Numbered from the stretch's first letter, positions 17,701-26,066 are shown. The stretch: 31,578 bases of DNA from Myxococcota bacterium (GCA_023150835.1 JAKLKB010000071.1:1-31578), one strand, 5' to 3'. The notes: generated by a model not told the origin, from the sequence alone. Numbers and translations: made by a program.

Positions 17701-20700
17701 CATCGAAGACAAGGAAAACACGGGCATCTTCGATAAAGTTGCCGTTATCGCTTTGGTAGATGCGGCCTGTGGGAGCGACTTCGAGGTTGCGGTTGAGGGT
17801 GCCGCCGTTGCTGAGATCGATATCGTACTCAGCGAATTGGACATTTTTCTCGGAGTACACGCGGATCTTGTAGGTGGCGTTGGGGAGGTTGGCGAGTCGA
17901 TAGTTGGCTTGTTCGTCTGCGGTGGCGGTGCGGACGGGGTTTTGGAGGTTGTCGCTGCGATAGGCGCGTACTTGGAAGGCCGAGAGGCGTTCGTCGGTGT
18001 CGGCATCAAAGGAAGTGTTGGTGCCGATCTCTTGGTAGATGATCCCTTGGAGGGAGGCGGTACCACCGCCGCTTTGGACGGTGGTTTGGACTTCGTTGGT
18101 TTCTTCGCTGAGGTTGGGTGGAGCGGTGAGGGTGGCCTTGTTGCGGATGACGGTTCCAGCGGGGGCGTTGGTGGCGATCAAGACTTGGAAGATCAGCAGG
18201 GCGCTTTGGTTGGGGGCAAGGGTGATACCGCTGAAGATCACAGTGCGGGAGTTGGCGTCGAAGGTGTTGGTGCCGGGTCCTTGGGCGCTGTTGTTGCGGT
18301 AGGTGGTGTTTGGGGAGATGGGGTCGCGAACCTCGATGTTGGTTAGTTCGGTCTGTCCGCCGTTTCGGACGGTGATTCGGTATTCGAGGATATCGCCCGG
18401 GTTAGCGTCGCCGCCGTTGAGGTCGACGACTTCTTTGACGCCGACAAGTAGGCTTTGTGTGCCGACGGGGATGACGGTGGGTTGGTTGCCGTTGGCTTCG
18501 TTGTCATCGGCATCGGTGGCTTCGCGGCGGAAGTTGTTGGCTTGGACGAAGCCTTGGTTGGAGATCAGTTTGCCGCCCGTGATGCGGACGCGGAAAGTGA
18601 CGCGGGCTTGTTGTCCAGCGGGAAGGTTTCCGAGGTTGACAAAGACAGTTCCGCGCCCAGCACCTGCGCGAAACTCGGCAGCATCGGCGTCAGCGGTGTC
18701 TGTAAGAGAACGCCCATCAAGGGTAATGGAGGAGCCGATGTAAAGGGTGTTTTCGGGGATCTCGTCTTCGATACGGGCGGCGTTGGCGGGGGCGTTGCCG
18801 GAGTTTCGGACAAGGAGGGTGTATTCGAGGACGTCGTTGATATCGGCGACGTTGGGAGTGCCGGCGTCTTCGGCGATACGGACGGTTTTGGCGGTGGCGG
18901 TGAGGTTGGGTCCACCGCCGACGACGACATCGGTGGGGTCGTTGGGAGCGGGTGTTTCGGGATTGTCGGTGCGTAGCGGAGGAACATTGCTGCCCGAGAT
19001 GCGGCCTTGGTTGGAGAGAATCGTGCCGTTGGCGACGCCTTGGTTGACACGGACTTGGAAAGTAATGGTGGCGGATTCGTCCTCGGGTGGGGTGCCATCG
19101 TCGGGGAGAAGGGTTCCGGGTTGGGTTCCTGATCGAGCGCTTTGGACGAGGATTCCTACTGCAAGGGGGTTGTTGGTGCCGTCGTCAGGGACTTGTTGGC
19201 TGTTGAGGCGTGTGGAGCCCGGGATATAGGTGGTGTTGGCAGGGGTGGCGTCGATCAATTGGAGTTGTTGCGCATTGAGAGAGCCACGGTTGCGGAGGAT
19301 CAGGGTGTAGGTGAGGATATCGTTGGCCTCGACTTGACCGCCGTTTTCATCACGGACGGTTTTGGTGGCGACGACGAGCGCGCTGGCTTGGACAGTGACG
19401 CGGGTGGGATCTTTGGGGGTGGGGGTGGTGGGATCATCGGAGAGTTGGGGGGTGGTGATCTCGCGGCTGGTGACGCGGGCTTGGTTGTCGAGGTTGGTGC
19501 CGTTGGGTGTGTTGGGATCGACGGTTGCGTTGAAGGTGAGTAGGCGCGTTTGCCCGGGGCCGATGCTTGGGAGATTCCAGACGATCTCGTTGTTGACGAC
19601 GATGCCGCCTTGTCCGGGGAGTATGTTGATCAAACCGGTGGGGACGGGGTCACGGACCTCGACGCTGTTGGCGGCTTGTGAGCCTGTGTTTTGGACGGTG
19701 ATGGTGTAGGTGAGTTGTGTGCCGGGACTGGCGATGCCGTTGGTTGTGCCGCTGACGGTTTTGGTGATGTTGGAGAGGTTGGGTGCGCTTTGGACGGTGA
19801 TGCGGGTGGGATCGTCGGAGGCGGGAGTATTGGGATCATCGGTGAGGGTGTCGGAGGTGGTTTCGGTGCTGCGGATGGTAGCTTGGTTGGATATCACGGT
19901 GCCATCGGTAGTTCCAGCGCGGATCCTAGCGCGGATCGTGAGCAAGACTTCGGATTGGGCATCGATGCGTGCGAGTGCAGGGGTGGTGGTGGGATTCCAA
20001 GTGAGGGTGTTTCCGCTGAGTGTTCCGCCGTTTCCGGGTCGGATGTTGTCGAGGTTTGGATCGATGGGGTCGGTGACGATGACGTTGGTGACAGGGGTGT
20101 TGCTGGTGTTGCGGATGCGGAGGGTGTACTCGATCTCGTCGTTGGGTTCGGCAGAGCCACCGTTGATATCGCGAACTTCTTTGGTGGAGGCAGAGATATC
20201 GGGGAATGCAACAAGGAGGAAGGTGGGGTCGTTGGGTGTGGGAGTGGCGGGATCATCGGAGAGCAGTTGAAGGGTGCCGTCGTTGTTGGTGGCGCGGGCT
20301 TGGTTGGGGATGCGTGTTCCGTCAGGAACACCCGCACGGATGCGTGCTTCAAAGGTGACTTGGGTTTGTTCGCCCGGCTTGAGTTGGGTGAGTGCAGGGA
20401 CTTGGGCTGCGGTCCAAGTGATGGTGTTTCCAGAGACTTGGCCGTTGTTGAGGGCGCGGACGATCTCAAGGTTGGCGTCGACAACGTCTGTGAGTGTGAT
20501 CTGATCGACGTTGCTGGTGCCTGTGTTGTTGATCGTGACGGTGTATCGGACGATATCGCTCGGTCGATAAGAGCCACCGTTGAGATCAGCGGCTGTTTTG
20601 GTGAAGGTGAGGCGTGTGGTGGAGCGGACGATGACGACGGTGGGATCGTTGGGAGTGGGAGTGTTGGGATCGTCGGTGGGGAGAGGGGTTGCGACCTGAT

Positions 20701-23700
20701 CGGCGGAGACTTGGGCTTGGTTGGCGATGCGGGTGTTGTCAGCGAGTCCCGTTTTGATGCGTGCGGTGAAGGTGACTTGTTGGCTTGCGTTGGCGGGGAT
20801 CGCAGAGATGGTCCAGAGGATGCGGCCTGTGTTGGGGTCAAAGATGCCGCCATTTGCGGGGTTGATGGCCTCAAGGGTGTTGGTATCAATGGGATCGTTG
20901 ATCACGACGTTGGTGGCGGGCTGTGTTCCCGAGTTTCGGACGGTGAGGGTGTAGGTGAGCGTGTCGCCCGGGGCAGGATCGCCGCCGTTGTTGTCGGTGA
21001 CGGTTTTGGTAGAGGCCAAGAGGGCTTGTCCGCCGACGACGATGGCGGTGGGATCATCAAGGGCAGGGGTGGTGGGATCATCGGTGGGTACGGGTGTATT
21101 GAGTCCTTGGGCGGTCAAAGTGCCTTGGTTGAGGATGCGTGTTCCAGCGGGGACACCTTGGGCGATCTGTGCGGTGAAGGTGAGTGTCACGCTGGTGTTG
21201 GGGGCGATGTTGCGCAGCGCAGGGGTTGTATTGCCGTCCCAGTTGATCGTGCCACCGCTGAGCGTCCCACCTTGCCCGGGGGCGATGTTGATCAAGTTGT
21301 TGGTGTCGATGGGATCGCGGACCACGACGTTGATGGCTGCGCCTTTGCCGGTGTTTCGGACGGTAAGGGTGTAGGTGAGGATATCGCCCGGCTGAGGTGT
21401 ACCGCCGTTGTTGTCGCGGACTTCTTTGGTGGAGTCAGCGAGGGTGGGGCCTGCGACGACGGTGACTTTGGTGGAGTCGTTGTCTTCGGTGGTACGGGGA
21501 TCATCGGAAGGTTCAGGGGAGGTGATCTCGGTGCTGGTGACTTGGGCTTGGTTTTCGATGACGGTGCCGTTTTGGGCGGTGGTGAGGACCACAGCGGTAA
21601 AGGTCAATGTGACGGAAGCGCCGACGGGGAGATTGGCGAGGGCAGGGGTGGTGGTGGCATTCCAAGTGATGGTGTTTCCTGCGAAGGTTCCGCCTTGTCC
21701 CGGGGTGATCTGGTTGATCTTGGTCGTGTCGATGGGATCGCGTACAACGACATTGGTTGCGGCAGAAGTTCCGGTATTTCGGAGGGTAATGGTGTAAGTG
21801 AGGGTATCGCCGGGTTCGACTTGTCCGCCGTTGTTGTCGGTGACTTCTTTGGTGGTGTTGGCGAGCGATGGGCCCGAAGTGACGGTGATGATCGTGGGAT
21901 CGCTGGGGGCGGGAGTGGTGGGGTCGTCGGTGACGGTAGCGTTGGCGTTGGCGGCGGTGATGCGGCCTTGGTTGGAGATCTTGGTTTGGTTGGGGAGAGC
22001 AGGTTTGACGCGGGCCGTAAAGGTCAAGCGAACTTCGCTGTTGCTGGCGATGCTTGGGATGTTCCAAGAGATGACGTTTCCAGCGAGTACACCGCCGTTT
22101 GCGGGGACGATGGCTTCGAGGTTGGTGTCGACGGCATCGGTGACGAGGACGCTGGTTGCGGCGACGTTGCCGGAGTTTCGGATGGTGAGGGTATAAGAGA
22201 CGGTTTCACCGGGCAAAAGCTGGCCGCCGTTGATATCGCGGACTTCTTTGGTGGAGGTGGTGAGATCGGGGCGTGAACGAACGGTGACGCGGGTGGGATC
22301 GTTGGGGGCGGGAGTGGCGGGATCGTCGGAGTTTTGTGCGGGGATGCCTGTGGCGTTGAGGATGGCTTGGTTGTCGATGAAGGTGCCGTCGGGGAGATTG
22401 GCTTGGACACGTGCGGAAAAGGTGAGGCGGATCTCATCGCCGGGGTTGAGGTTGGCGAGGGCGGGAGTGGTGGTGGGATTCCAAGTCAGGGTGTTTCCGC
22501 TAAGTGTTCCGCCATTTCCGGGTTGGATCTGGGTCAGTTGTGCAGGGACAACGTCGGTGACGACGACGTTTCGGTAGGGGGCATTGCCTGAGATGCGCAG
22601 GGTGAGGGTGTAGGTGAGGATATCGCCCGGGACGACATCGCCCCCGTTGGCATCGCGAACTTCTTTGGTGAAGGTGGCGGTGGCTTGGGATTGGACGGTG
22701 ACGCGGGTGGGATCGTTGGGTGTGGGGGTGTTGGGATCGTCGGAGAGGATCTCTGTAAAGTTTGCGCCGTTGATGCGGGCTTGGTTGGAGAGGACGGTGC
22801 TGTTGGGGAGTGGGGCGCGGATCTGTGCGGTGAAGGTGACGGTGGTGGTGGCGTTGGGGGCGAGGCTTGCGAGGGCAGGCGTGGTGTTGCGGTTCCAGAC
22901 GATGGCTCCGCCCGTGAGGGTGCCGCCATTTGCGGGGACGATGTTGATCAAGTTGGCGTCGATCGGGTCGGAGATCACGATGTCGGTTGCGGCGGTACTG
23001 CCGGTGTTTCGGAGGGTGATGGTGTAAGTGAGGGTATCGCCGGGTTGAGGGGAACCGCCGTTGTTGTCGGTGACGGTTTTGGTGGAGGCAAGGTTGGGAC
23101 GTGCGACGACGCGGATGACGGTGGGATCGCCGAGGACGGGGGTGTTTGGATCATCGGTGCGTTGGGCGCCGCCGATGTTGGGGCCTTGGATCACGCCTTG
23201 GTTGGGGATGACGGTCCCGTCGGTGGTTCCGGCCTTGATGCGTGCTGTAAAAGTTAACACAACGGTGGCGTTGGGAGCGATGCTTGCGAGGGCGGGAGTG
23301 GTGGCCGTGTTCCAAGTGATGGTGTTTGCTGCGAAGGTTCCGCCATTTGCGGGGACGACGTTTTCGAGGTTGGGATCGATGACATCGATCACGACAAGGT
23401 CGGTGGCTGCGCGGTTTCCAGAGTTTCGGAGCGTGAGTGTGTAGGTGAGGGTGTCGTTGGGTTCGATTTGACCGCCGTTGTTGTCGGTGACGGTTTTGGT
23501 GGAGCGAGAGAGTTCGGGTCCAGCGATCACGGTGAGCGTTTGCGAAGATATCGAGAGTCGGCTGTTGTCTTTTTCGTCGATGATATCGCCGAGATTGGTG
23601 ATGGCTGTGCCGTTGGGGACGTTGGGATCGATGGTGACGCGAAAGACGATCTGTGCGGATTGTCCGACGTTTAGTGCGATATTGCGTACGGTCAGCAGCC

Positions 23701-25918
23701 CTGTTTGGTTGGCTCCTGCGGGGGCGGGTTGGAATTGAGGTAGGCTTCCAACAGGGATCGTGACTTGTTGGTAATTGGTGACACCAAGGGGGAGATTGTC
23801 TTCCCAACGGACGGTGGTGTTTCGGGATCCGTTGTTGCGGAGGGTGACGGTGTAGGTGAGGATGTCGCCGGGTTCGGGGCGTCCGCCGTTATCGTCGGTG
23901 ACGGTTTTGGTGGAGGCGGAGAAGTCAGGCTTGTAGTTGACGATGACGACGGTGGGATCGTTGCGTGGAGGCGTGTTGGGGTCGTCGGTCAGGAGCGTCA
24001 CACCCGCGAGAGTTTGTCGGGCCTCGCCTTGGTTGGACAAGCGTGTGTTGTGGATCTTGTCGATGGTGACGCCTGCTGCGATGAATTCGGCTTCGGTAAA
24101 GACGGTGAGGGTGTAGCGGATCTCGGCGGTGAAATTTGCGGGGATGGTGATATTGCGGATATCGATGAGTCCTGTGCCGTTGGTTCCGCCTGTTGCGCTG
24201 GAGCGGTTGTCAGCGGGGCTGGTTCCAGCGGGGGGGATCACGCTGTTGGGATCGAGTTTGACGTAGGGCGGAAGGTTGTCGACGTATTGGACGCCGCTTG
24301 CGGAGGCGCTACCGCTGTTTTGGCCGACGATGGTGTAGCGCAGTTGTTCGCCCGGTCGGACATCGGTGGCTCCGGGGCGGGTGAGGTTTTCGAAGCGTTT
24401 GGTGAGCGAGCCAAGTTGCGGGGCTTGGATCGTTGTGATCGCGGTGTTGCTTTGGGTGGGTCCGACTTCATCGGACTGGACGGTGAAAAAGTTGGCGATC
24501 TGCCGATTGGGCGGGGTGCTTGTGATGCGGACTTGGAAGGTGATCTCGCGATCGTTGTCTCCGCGAAAGTCGATGGTTCCGAGGTTGAGTCCATTGACGA
24601 GAGGGCTTGTGCCTCCGACATCGGCGCGAGGTTGTCCATCGACGCGGGTGGAGTTGGGGATGTAGCTGGTGAAGGCGGGGATGCTGTCGCGGATGATGGT
24701 GTTTCGAGCCGCAAGCGAGCCTGTGTTCACCACTTCGAGCGTGTAGGTCAGGATATCGCCGACGCCTGCATTGCTGCGGTCGACGCGCTTTCGGGTGCGG
24801 GTGTTGCGAAAGTTGGGAGTGAGGGTGTCGATGGCAAGGATAATAAAGCCAAGAAAGACCAGTTCACCGTCGCCGCATTGACCGCCCGCACAAGCGATGC
24901 CATCGCCTGTTCCGAGTGTGAGGTCGGCGAATGTATCGCCCGGTTTGAGCAAACCGAGGCCGCGTTGTCCGATCTCGAACGTGTCCAGATCGACGCCCAA
25001 AGCCAATGTCGAGTTCCAGATGTTGCCTGAGGGGTTGTAGGGGGTGGCGGAAAATAAGCGGGTGCTTTGTGTGGCGGATTGTGCTCGAAAAGAGATGAAG
25101 TCGCTGTTTGTGGCGGGTTCTGGGGGAGATCCGAGGAATTGGTCACCTTCGAGACCAAAGAAGGTGAACGTTCCTTCGGGTGGATCGCCGACTTGGAAGC
25201 CGCTGATGCGGAAGTTGGTGATCCCCGAACTGGGAGGGTTTTGTTCTTCGTCCATCATCAAAAAGCCGTCATAGAGGACGATATCGCGGCGTACAGTCGT
25301 GGTGGGGCTTTTCCAAACGACAGCCATCGACCAAGCAGCGTAGTTGGCTTGGCAGAAAGGGTTGTTGTTGCAATCGCCCGGCAGAGCGTTGAGATTGGCA
25401 ACGGTGTAGGTGCCGTTGAGGTTGTTGCCTGTGCCGAGTTGCTTGACGAGGGCGGTGATATCGGCGCGACAATAGAAAAAGTCGAGGTTACCGAGGACAC
25501 GGCGAACGGTTTGACAGGAAGTCGAAGTGACCGCGATACGTGTTCCGTTGGGGAGAGTGAAGTCCACCGAATTATCGGGCGTTCCGTTGACGGTGCCTGT
25601 CCACCAAAGATAGGCGGCTTCGACTTCGCCATCAAAGGGGATGCCGCTGATCTGCGCCGAGTTTTGCGGAAGAAGGATATCGTTGACGTTTCCGGGGGGG
25701 CTTGCTGACATCATGGTGTTGCCGGAGATAGCGGCAGAACCAAATAACTTGTAGGTTGCAAGGACCGCAGGGGGCTGTCCTTGAACGCCCGCATACACGG
25801 GAGCGCTCGCAAAGATCAAGAAACAAGTAAGCAGCCACCACGTCAAACGCATCATCAAGTGTGGACGCCAAAGTGCCGTTGCCATGGAAGACATGGCGCT
25901 TTTTGTCGAACTATCCAT
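11723..25918 (-). CDS. Giant DUF11/SdrD-B/OmpA-like protein with C-terminal outer-membrane barrel
   Basis: About 4,731 residues in one uninterrupted frame. From the ATG at 25918: signal peptide ending APVYA (about 43); a unique N-terminal domain (44-365) with several Cys; sixteen tandem DUF11-type repeats (365-2617) of about 140 residues, typically TDNNGG, PGDTLTYTLTLRNSG, DPIDTN, ITWN, TDDPNTP, DPT; a carboxypeptidase-regulatory-like module (2620-2880) holding a Cys cluster; a further DUF11 copy (2884-3035); an SdrD-B domain (GKVFCDKNGNRWQDPDDTGI, 3035-3107); a beta domain; an OmpA-like domain (3337-3427, RAVSIANFL, SRGFGAGRPLLPN); a Thr/Pro/Ala linker (3597-3697); an Ig-like domain; and a barrel of about 940 residues (YYPVYGDSG, GTGGSLYYLPHQ) ending in Phe. 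The weak ribosome-binding site (GGTGGG) leaves the start open: ATGs at 25885 or 25855 would also give a signal peptide, while the frame above 26060 lies outside the transcript. Function is inferred as adhesin or envelope-spanning surface structure. Confidence 0.88.
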   Translation of the reverse strand: MDSSTKSAMSSMATALWRPHLMMRLTWWLLTCFLIFASAPVYAGVQGQPPAVLATYKLFGSAAISGNTMMSASPPGNVNDILLPQNSAQISGIPFDGEVEAAYLWWTGTVNGTPDNSVDFTLPNGTRIAVTSTSCQTVRRVLGNLDFFYCRADITALVKQLGTGNNLNGTYTVANLNALPGDCNNNPFCQANYAAWSMAVVWKSPTTTVRRDIVLYDGFLMMDEEQNPPSSGITNFRISGFQVGDPPEGTFTFFGLEGDQFLGSPPEPATNSDFISFRAQSATQSTRLFSATPYNPSGNIWNSTLALGVDLDTFEIGQRGLGLLKPGDTFADLTLGTGDGIACAGGQCGDGELVFLGFIILAIDTLTPNFRNTRTRKRVDRSNAGVGDILTYTLEVVNTGSLAARNTIIRDSIPAFTSYIPNSTRVDGQPRADVGGTSPLVNGLNLGTIDFRGDNDREITFQVRITSTPPNRQIANFFTVQSDEVGPTQSNTAITTIQAPQLGSLTKRFENLTRPGATDVRPGEQLRYTIVGQNSGSASASGVQYVDNLPPYVKLDPNSVIPPAGTSPADNRSSATGGTNGTGLIDIRNITIPANFTAEIRYTLTVFTEAEFIAAGVTIDKIHNTRLSNQGEARQTLAGVTLLTDDPNTPPRNDPTVVIVNYKPDFSASTKTVTDDNGGRPEPGDILTYTVTLRNNGSRNTTVRWEDNLPLGVTNYQQVTIPVGSLPQFQPAPAGANQTGLLTVRNIALNVGQSAQIVFRVTIDPNVPNGTAITNLGDIIDEKDNSRLSISSQTLTVIAGPELSRSTKTVTDNNGGQIEPNDTLTYTLTLRNSGNRAATDLVVIDVIDPNLENVVPANGGTFAANTITWNTATTPALASIAPNATVVLTFTARIKAGTTDGTVIPNQGVIQGPNIGGAQRTDDPNTPVLGDPTVIRVVARPNLASTKTVTDNNGGSPQPGDTLTYTITLRNTGSTAATDIVISDPIDANLINIVPANGGTLTGGAIVWNRNTTPALASLAPNATTTVTFTAQIRAPLPNSTVLSNQARINGANFTEILSDDPNTPTPNDPTRVTVQSQATATFTKEVRDANGGDVVPGDILTYTLTLRISGNAPYRNVVVTDVVPAQLTQIQPGNGGTLSGNTLTWNPTTTPALANLNPGDEIRLTFSARVQANLPDGTFIDNQAILNATGIPAQNSDDPATPAPNDPTRVTVRSRPDLTTSTKEVRDINGGQLLPGETVSYTLTIRNSGNVAATSVLVTDAVDTNLEAIVPANGGVLAGNVISWNIPSIASNSEVRLTFTARVKPALPNQTKISNQGRITAANANATVTDDPTTPAPSDPTIITVTSGPSLANTTKEVTDNNGGQVEPGDTLTYTITLRNTGTSAATNVVVRDPIDTTKINQITPGQGGTFAGNTITWNATTTPALANLPVGASVTLTFTAVVLTTAQNGTVIENQAQVTSTEITSPEPSDDPRTTEDNDSTKVTVVAGPTLADSTKEVRDNNGGTPQPGDILTYTLTVRNTGKGAAINVVVRDPIDTNNLINIAPGQGGTLSGGTINWDGNTTPALRNIAPNTSVTLTFTAQIAQGVPAGTRILNQGTLTAQGLNTPVPTDDPTTPALDDPTAIVVGGQALLASTKTVTDNNGGDPAPGDTLTYTLTVRNSGTQPATNVVINDPIDTNTLEAINPANGGIFDPNTGRILWTISAIPANASQQVTFTARIKTGLADNTRIANQAQVSADQVATPLPTDDPNTPTPNDPTVVIVRSTTRLTFTKTAADLNGGSYRPSDIVRYTVTINNTGTSNVDQITLTDVVDANLEIVRALNNGQVSGNTITWTAAQVPALTQLKPGEQTQVTFEARIRAGVPDGTRIPNQARATNNDGTLQLLSDDPATPTPNDPTFLLVAFPDISASTKEVRDINGGSAEPNDEIEYTLRIRNTSNTPVTNVIVTDPIDPNLDNIRPGNGGTLSGNTLTWNPTTTPALARIDAQSEVLLTIRARIRAGTTDGTVISNQATIRSTETTSDTLTDDPNTPASDDPTRITVQSAPNLSNITKTVSGTTNGIASPGTQLTYTITVQNTGSQAANSVEVRDPVPTGLINILPGQGGIVVNNEIVWNLPSIGPGQTRLLTFNATVDPNTPNGTNLDNQARVTSREITTPQLSDDPTTPTPKDPTRVTVQASALVVATKTVRDENGGQVEANDILTYTLILRNRGSLNAQQLQLIDATPANTTYIPGSTRLNSQQVPDDGTNNPLAVGILVQSARSGTQPGTLLPDDGTPPEDESATITFQVRVNQGVANGTILSNQGRISGSNVPPLRTDNPETPAPNDPTDVVVGGGPNLTATAKTVRIAEDAGTPNVADINDVLEYTLLVRNSGNAPANAARIEDEIPENTLYIGSSITLDGRSLTDTADADAAEFRAGAGRGTVFVNLGNLPAGQQARVTFRVRITGGKLISNQGFVQANNFRREATDADDNEANGNQPTVIPVGTQSLLVGVKEVVDLNGGDANPGDILEYRITVRNGGQTELTNIEVRDPISPNTTYRNNSAQGPGTNTFDANSRTVIFSGITLAPNQSALLIFQVLIATNAPAGTVIRNKATLTAPPNLSEETNEVQTTVQSGGGTASLQGIIYQEIGTNTSFDADTDERLSAFQVRAYRSDNLQNPVRTATADEQANYRLANLPNATYKIRVYSEKNVQFAEYDIDLSNGGTLNRNLEVAPTGRIYQSDNGNFIEDARVFLVFDDLGNTACRRDSDCGNTGLCIREKAGDREGRCGQQVSQTDLPENQQGQPTNRRGMYKFDPPTSNERSYRIAVRSPIPTLVFPSTRIAPEAGIAQFATFTDLGKIIPQDRPNPGNTNQPKTYYVRFSVTNRPQVIQNNHLPLDSFDSLIILSKTASLKVATVGDIITYTLKVENRSPVDLLFDSNKKTGGIYINDILPAGFNLLSLSPRVKRSDGREVLAEANTNRKNGQSITPTRLMRFGPFDLPGLTDITLRYQVAVSRGLPVGSYVNIATVQNEAGGAISEQARAVVQVTYDPIFDQGTVLGKVFCDKNGNRWQDPDDTGIGGVRIYLDNGHYAETDETGKYHIQAIDPGNHMLKIDAQTLPPGSTMIDTPDRIFYISRGLFRKINFAVKCNSVTSTVQKVFLRKKVIPKPKPQPIRITGSVYGPRLAINGQPRPLPVVDLAITAEKDHLPNFESEQGIDLELRDKSLPKPAAFHLRVAEGTRPANWRIDLYEKAQGKKMGLMIRTMKGVGTPPPLIEWMGDSNAGVFVLRERSLYIAQFTLTTLDDTISQSPPRIFGANVTKKPRKVLFNQTFPAQWMGRSGIKVYGRLRSRLRSAAFRKKVLALLKESNTRLEVHVHHNTDLPRQRALFLTVRRAVSIANFLQTSLQIPSTQIVSRGFGAGRPLLPNISTRNKRKNLRIEIRVTEEQSAAGNAIPGMSYDPMAQIEQLNLPLTARGQFEHTLQPPYVREIRLQITTPRGGRVDLPVVILKKAPTTAPAPKPQIPKSPSTAPKKDPLAWFKRRTFTPRKSLILHPSQIFNKKRFLLEFQDPNNHPLLSANDQPTFRLYLSANKVDHLTQNTPSETNGRRGKHLRVAQAPTPAPLTFDATSPQTTTPSAKSSNNTPNVAQTTTPSTKTTNLAQDPASAKKTLTVAQATVHSAKSTALPPSSTKDAKPAKPAKPAKPAPSEPKTKLVEIPLSEAKEVAAAKLRVTLPPQGSVIHSEELTLTGYTEPGNKVFANGQTATVSDKGVFSVKVKLKHGQQKLQLYAEDKEGNRGEINWPINVNLNRLFMLALADMTFGTQSTQIEGLESIGSFQGSGVMIHGRAVFYAKGQVQGKHLLSAIFKNIQYTAYIETPKRREITDFYQQLIDPDRYYPVYGDSGKQVQDVQTRGWGFKVGDQSYRMPLYVMVQADRSRLVAGNFNTKLRGVEIIRYDRTVHGVDIDFQKRFAKHYDTRARVFVSDGQQQQLKAHIQMRGTGGSLYYLPHQNILEGSEQIRLTIRDKDSGIILHQIPLRRYDDYNVQYFEGRIFFKHPVSAVADSFLLTQHNLFSTLDGNPLYIEADYEYENLDGQNGLTVGVQVSQSFFDKIKVGFSFVQENRATGGTPAYQLWGFDLTARWNKNTYLQAEYARSLSFDSQSFFSDDGGLTFRPLQGFHNNQRFSGLLGQQGTTSAVPLEGNAVAVRLNSDISELTKWKDIELITSAYFSHRDRDFFASGQAPEQGTTKGGAVARLKLFKKHQIQLKYDGGIGLQFDPTTNQSYDYIKHLFNLQYAFFINPSWDVTIEYSHTQDFDGLRRLNLWGNFVTLGGSWKINKYVQVMLRQQLAFETQTVAPLTVMDHFATTLGLNLKLFDTDTYATVAGTLRWSGNHSAQVGLKTKLNETSSAYIREEITYQQFSTGLVNTVVIGAEQKLSRGSRVYGEYQLDSGISNENSRAVVGLNHVFEFFQGVFLGAGFERAMFLDPRAGASGRTVGRLTFQLTRWKNIKASGRYELRYDENNPLLNTGDKLQFVTLNNVTWQFTEDVAFLIRLNYALTHNFSFNSGAGGTEGELLEFTAGLAYRPVRFDWVSVLLKYTLRQEQRPLGLTGTNEQQRSVTEVFSLVPIFELPFRLQIVEQFNVKFRKEEIAGLQPASTATILWINRLNFHLIDKLDIGVEYRLFWQWQGSGGEALRHSTFDHGFLVEASYNIHRFAYVGVGYNFTRFTDNLFLDDTRDYSGFFIRAVGKF
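18070..24825 (-). repeat. Tandem array of sixteen DUF11-coding units
   Basis: Units of about 390-460 bp recur. In the centre (about 19300-23500) they are close to 415 bp apart and similar enough at the DNA level that strings such as GGTGTAGGTGAG, CCGCCGTTGTTGTCGGTGAC and GTGGGATCGTTGGG recur near every unit boundary. The outermost units (1-3 at the N-terminal end, 14-16 at the C-terminal end) are more divergent in length and sequence, the usual pattern of an array that grows by internal duplication. The DNG-type TDNNGG loop and DDPNTP linkers suggest calcium binding, but this is not shown. Confidence 0.85.
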
Positions 25919-25960
25919 GTTTCTACCCACCAAGCGAAAAAACAATGCAACACCTATCTC

Positions 25961-26041
25961 TTTTTTGAGACACCGACGAGCTTTGGGCGAATTTGCGTCG
26001 CACAAGCGCCTGTTCTTCGATGCGATGATTTTTTGAGACAC
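25961..26041. promoter_or_regulatory. Two identical 13-mers in the leader of the giant gene
   Basis: TTTTTTGAGACAC occurs at 25961-25973 and 26029-26041 (GTGTCTCAAAAAA on the coding strand), 68 bp apart and both within the predicted leader of about 140 nt. They could be paired protein-binding or RNA-regulatory sites; nothing further is visible. Confidence 0.4.
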
Positions 26042-26066
26042 AAAAGACCTTCTCCAAAGTCCACGC

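Noticed and set aside
19691-22276. An 861-codon plus-strand open frame antisense to the giant gene
   Set aside because: Its Gly/Asp/Val-rich sequence repeats with the same period as the DUF11 units and has no domain, signal or ribosome-binding site. It is a shadow caused by codon bias in the repeats. The same holds for the frames at 14939-16312 and 16328-17518.
25975-26030. Cyclic-di-GMP (GEMM-type) riboswitch in the giant-gene leader
   Set aside because: A GCGACGCAAA string and an AGGCGC string are present, but the conserved pairing, the GAAA tetraloop and the rest of the core are missing.
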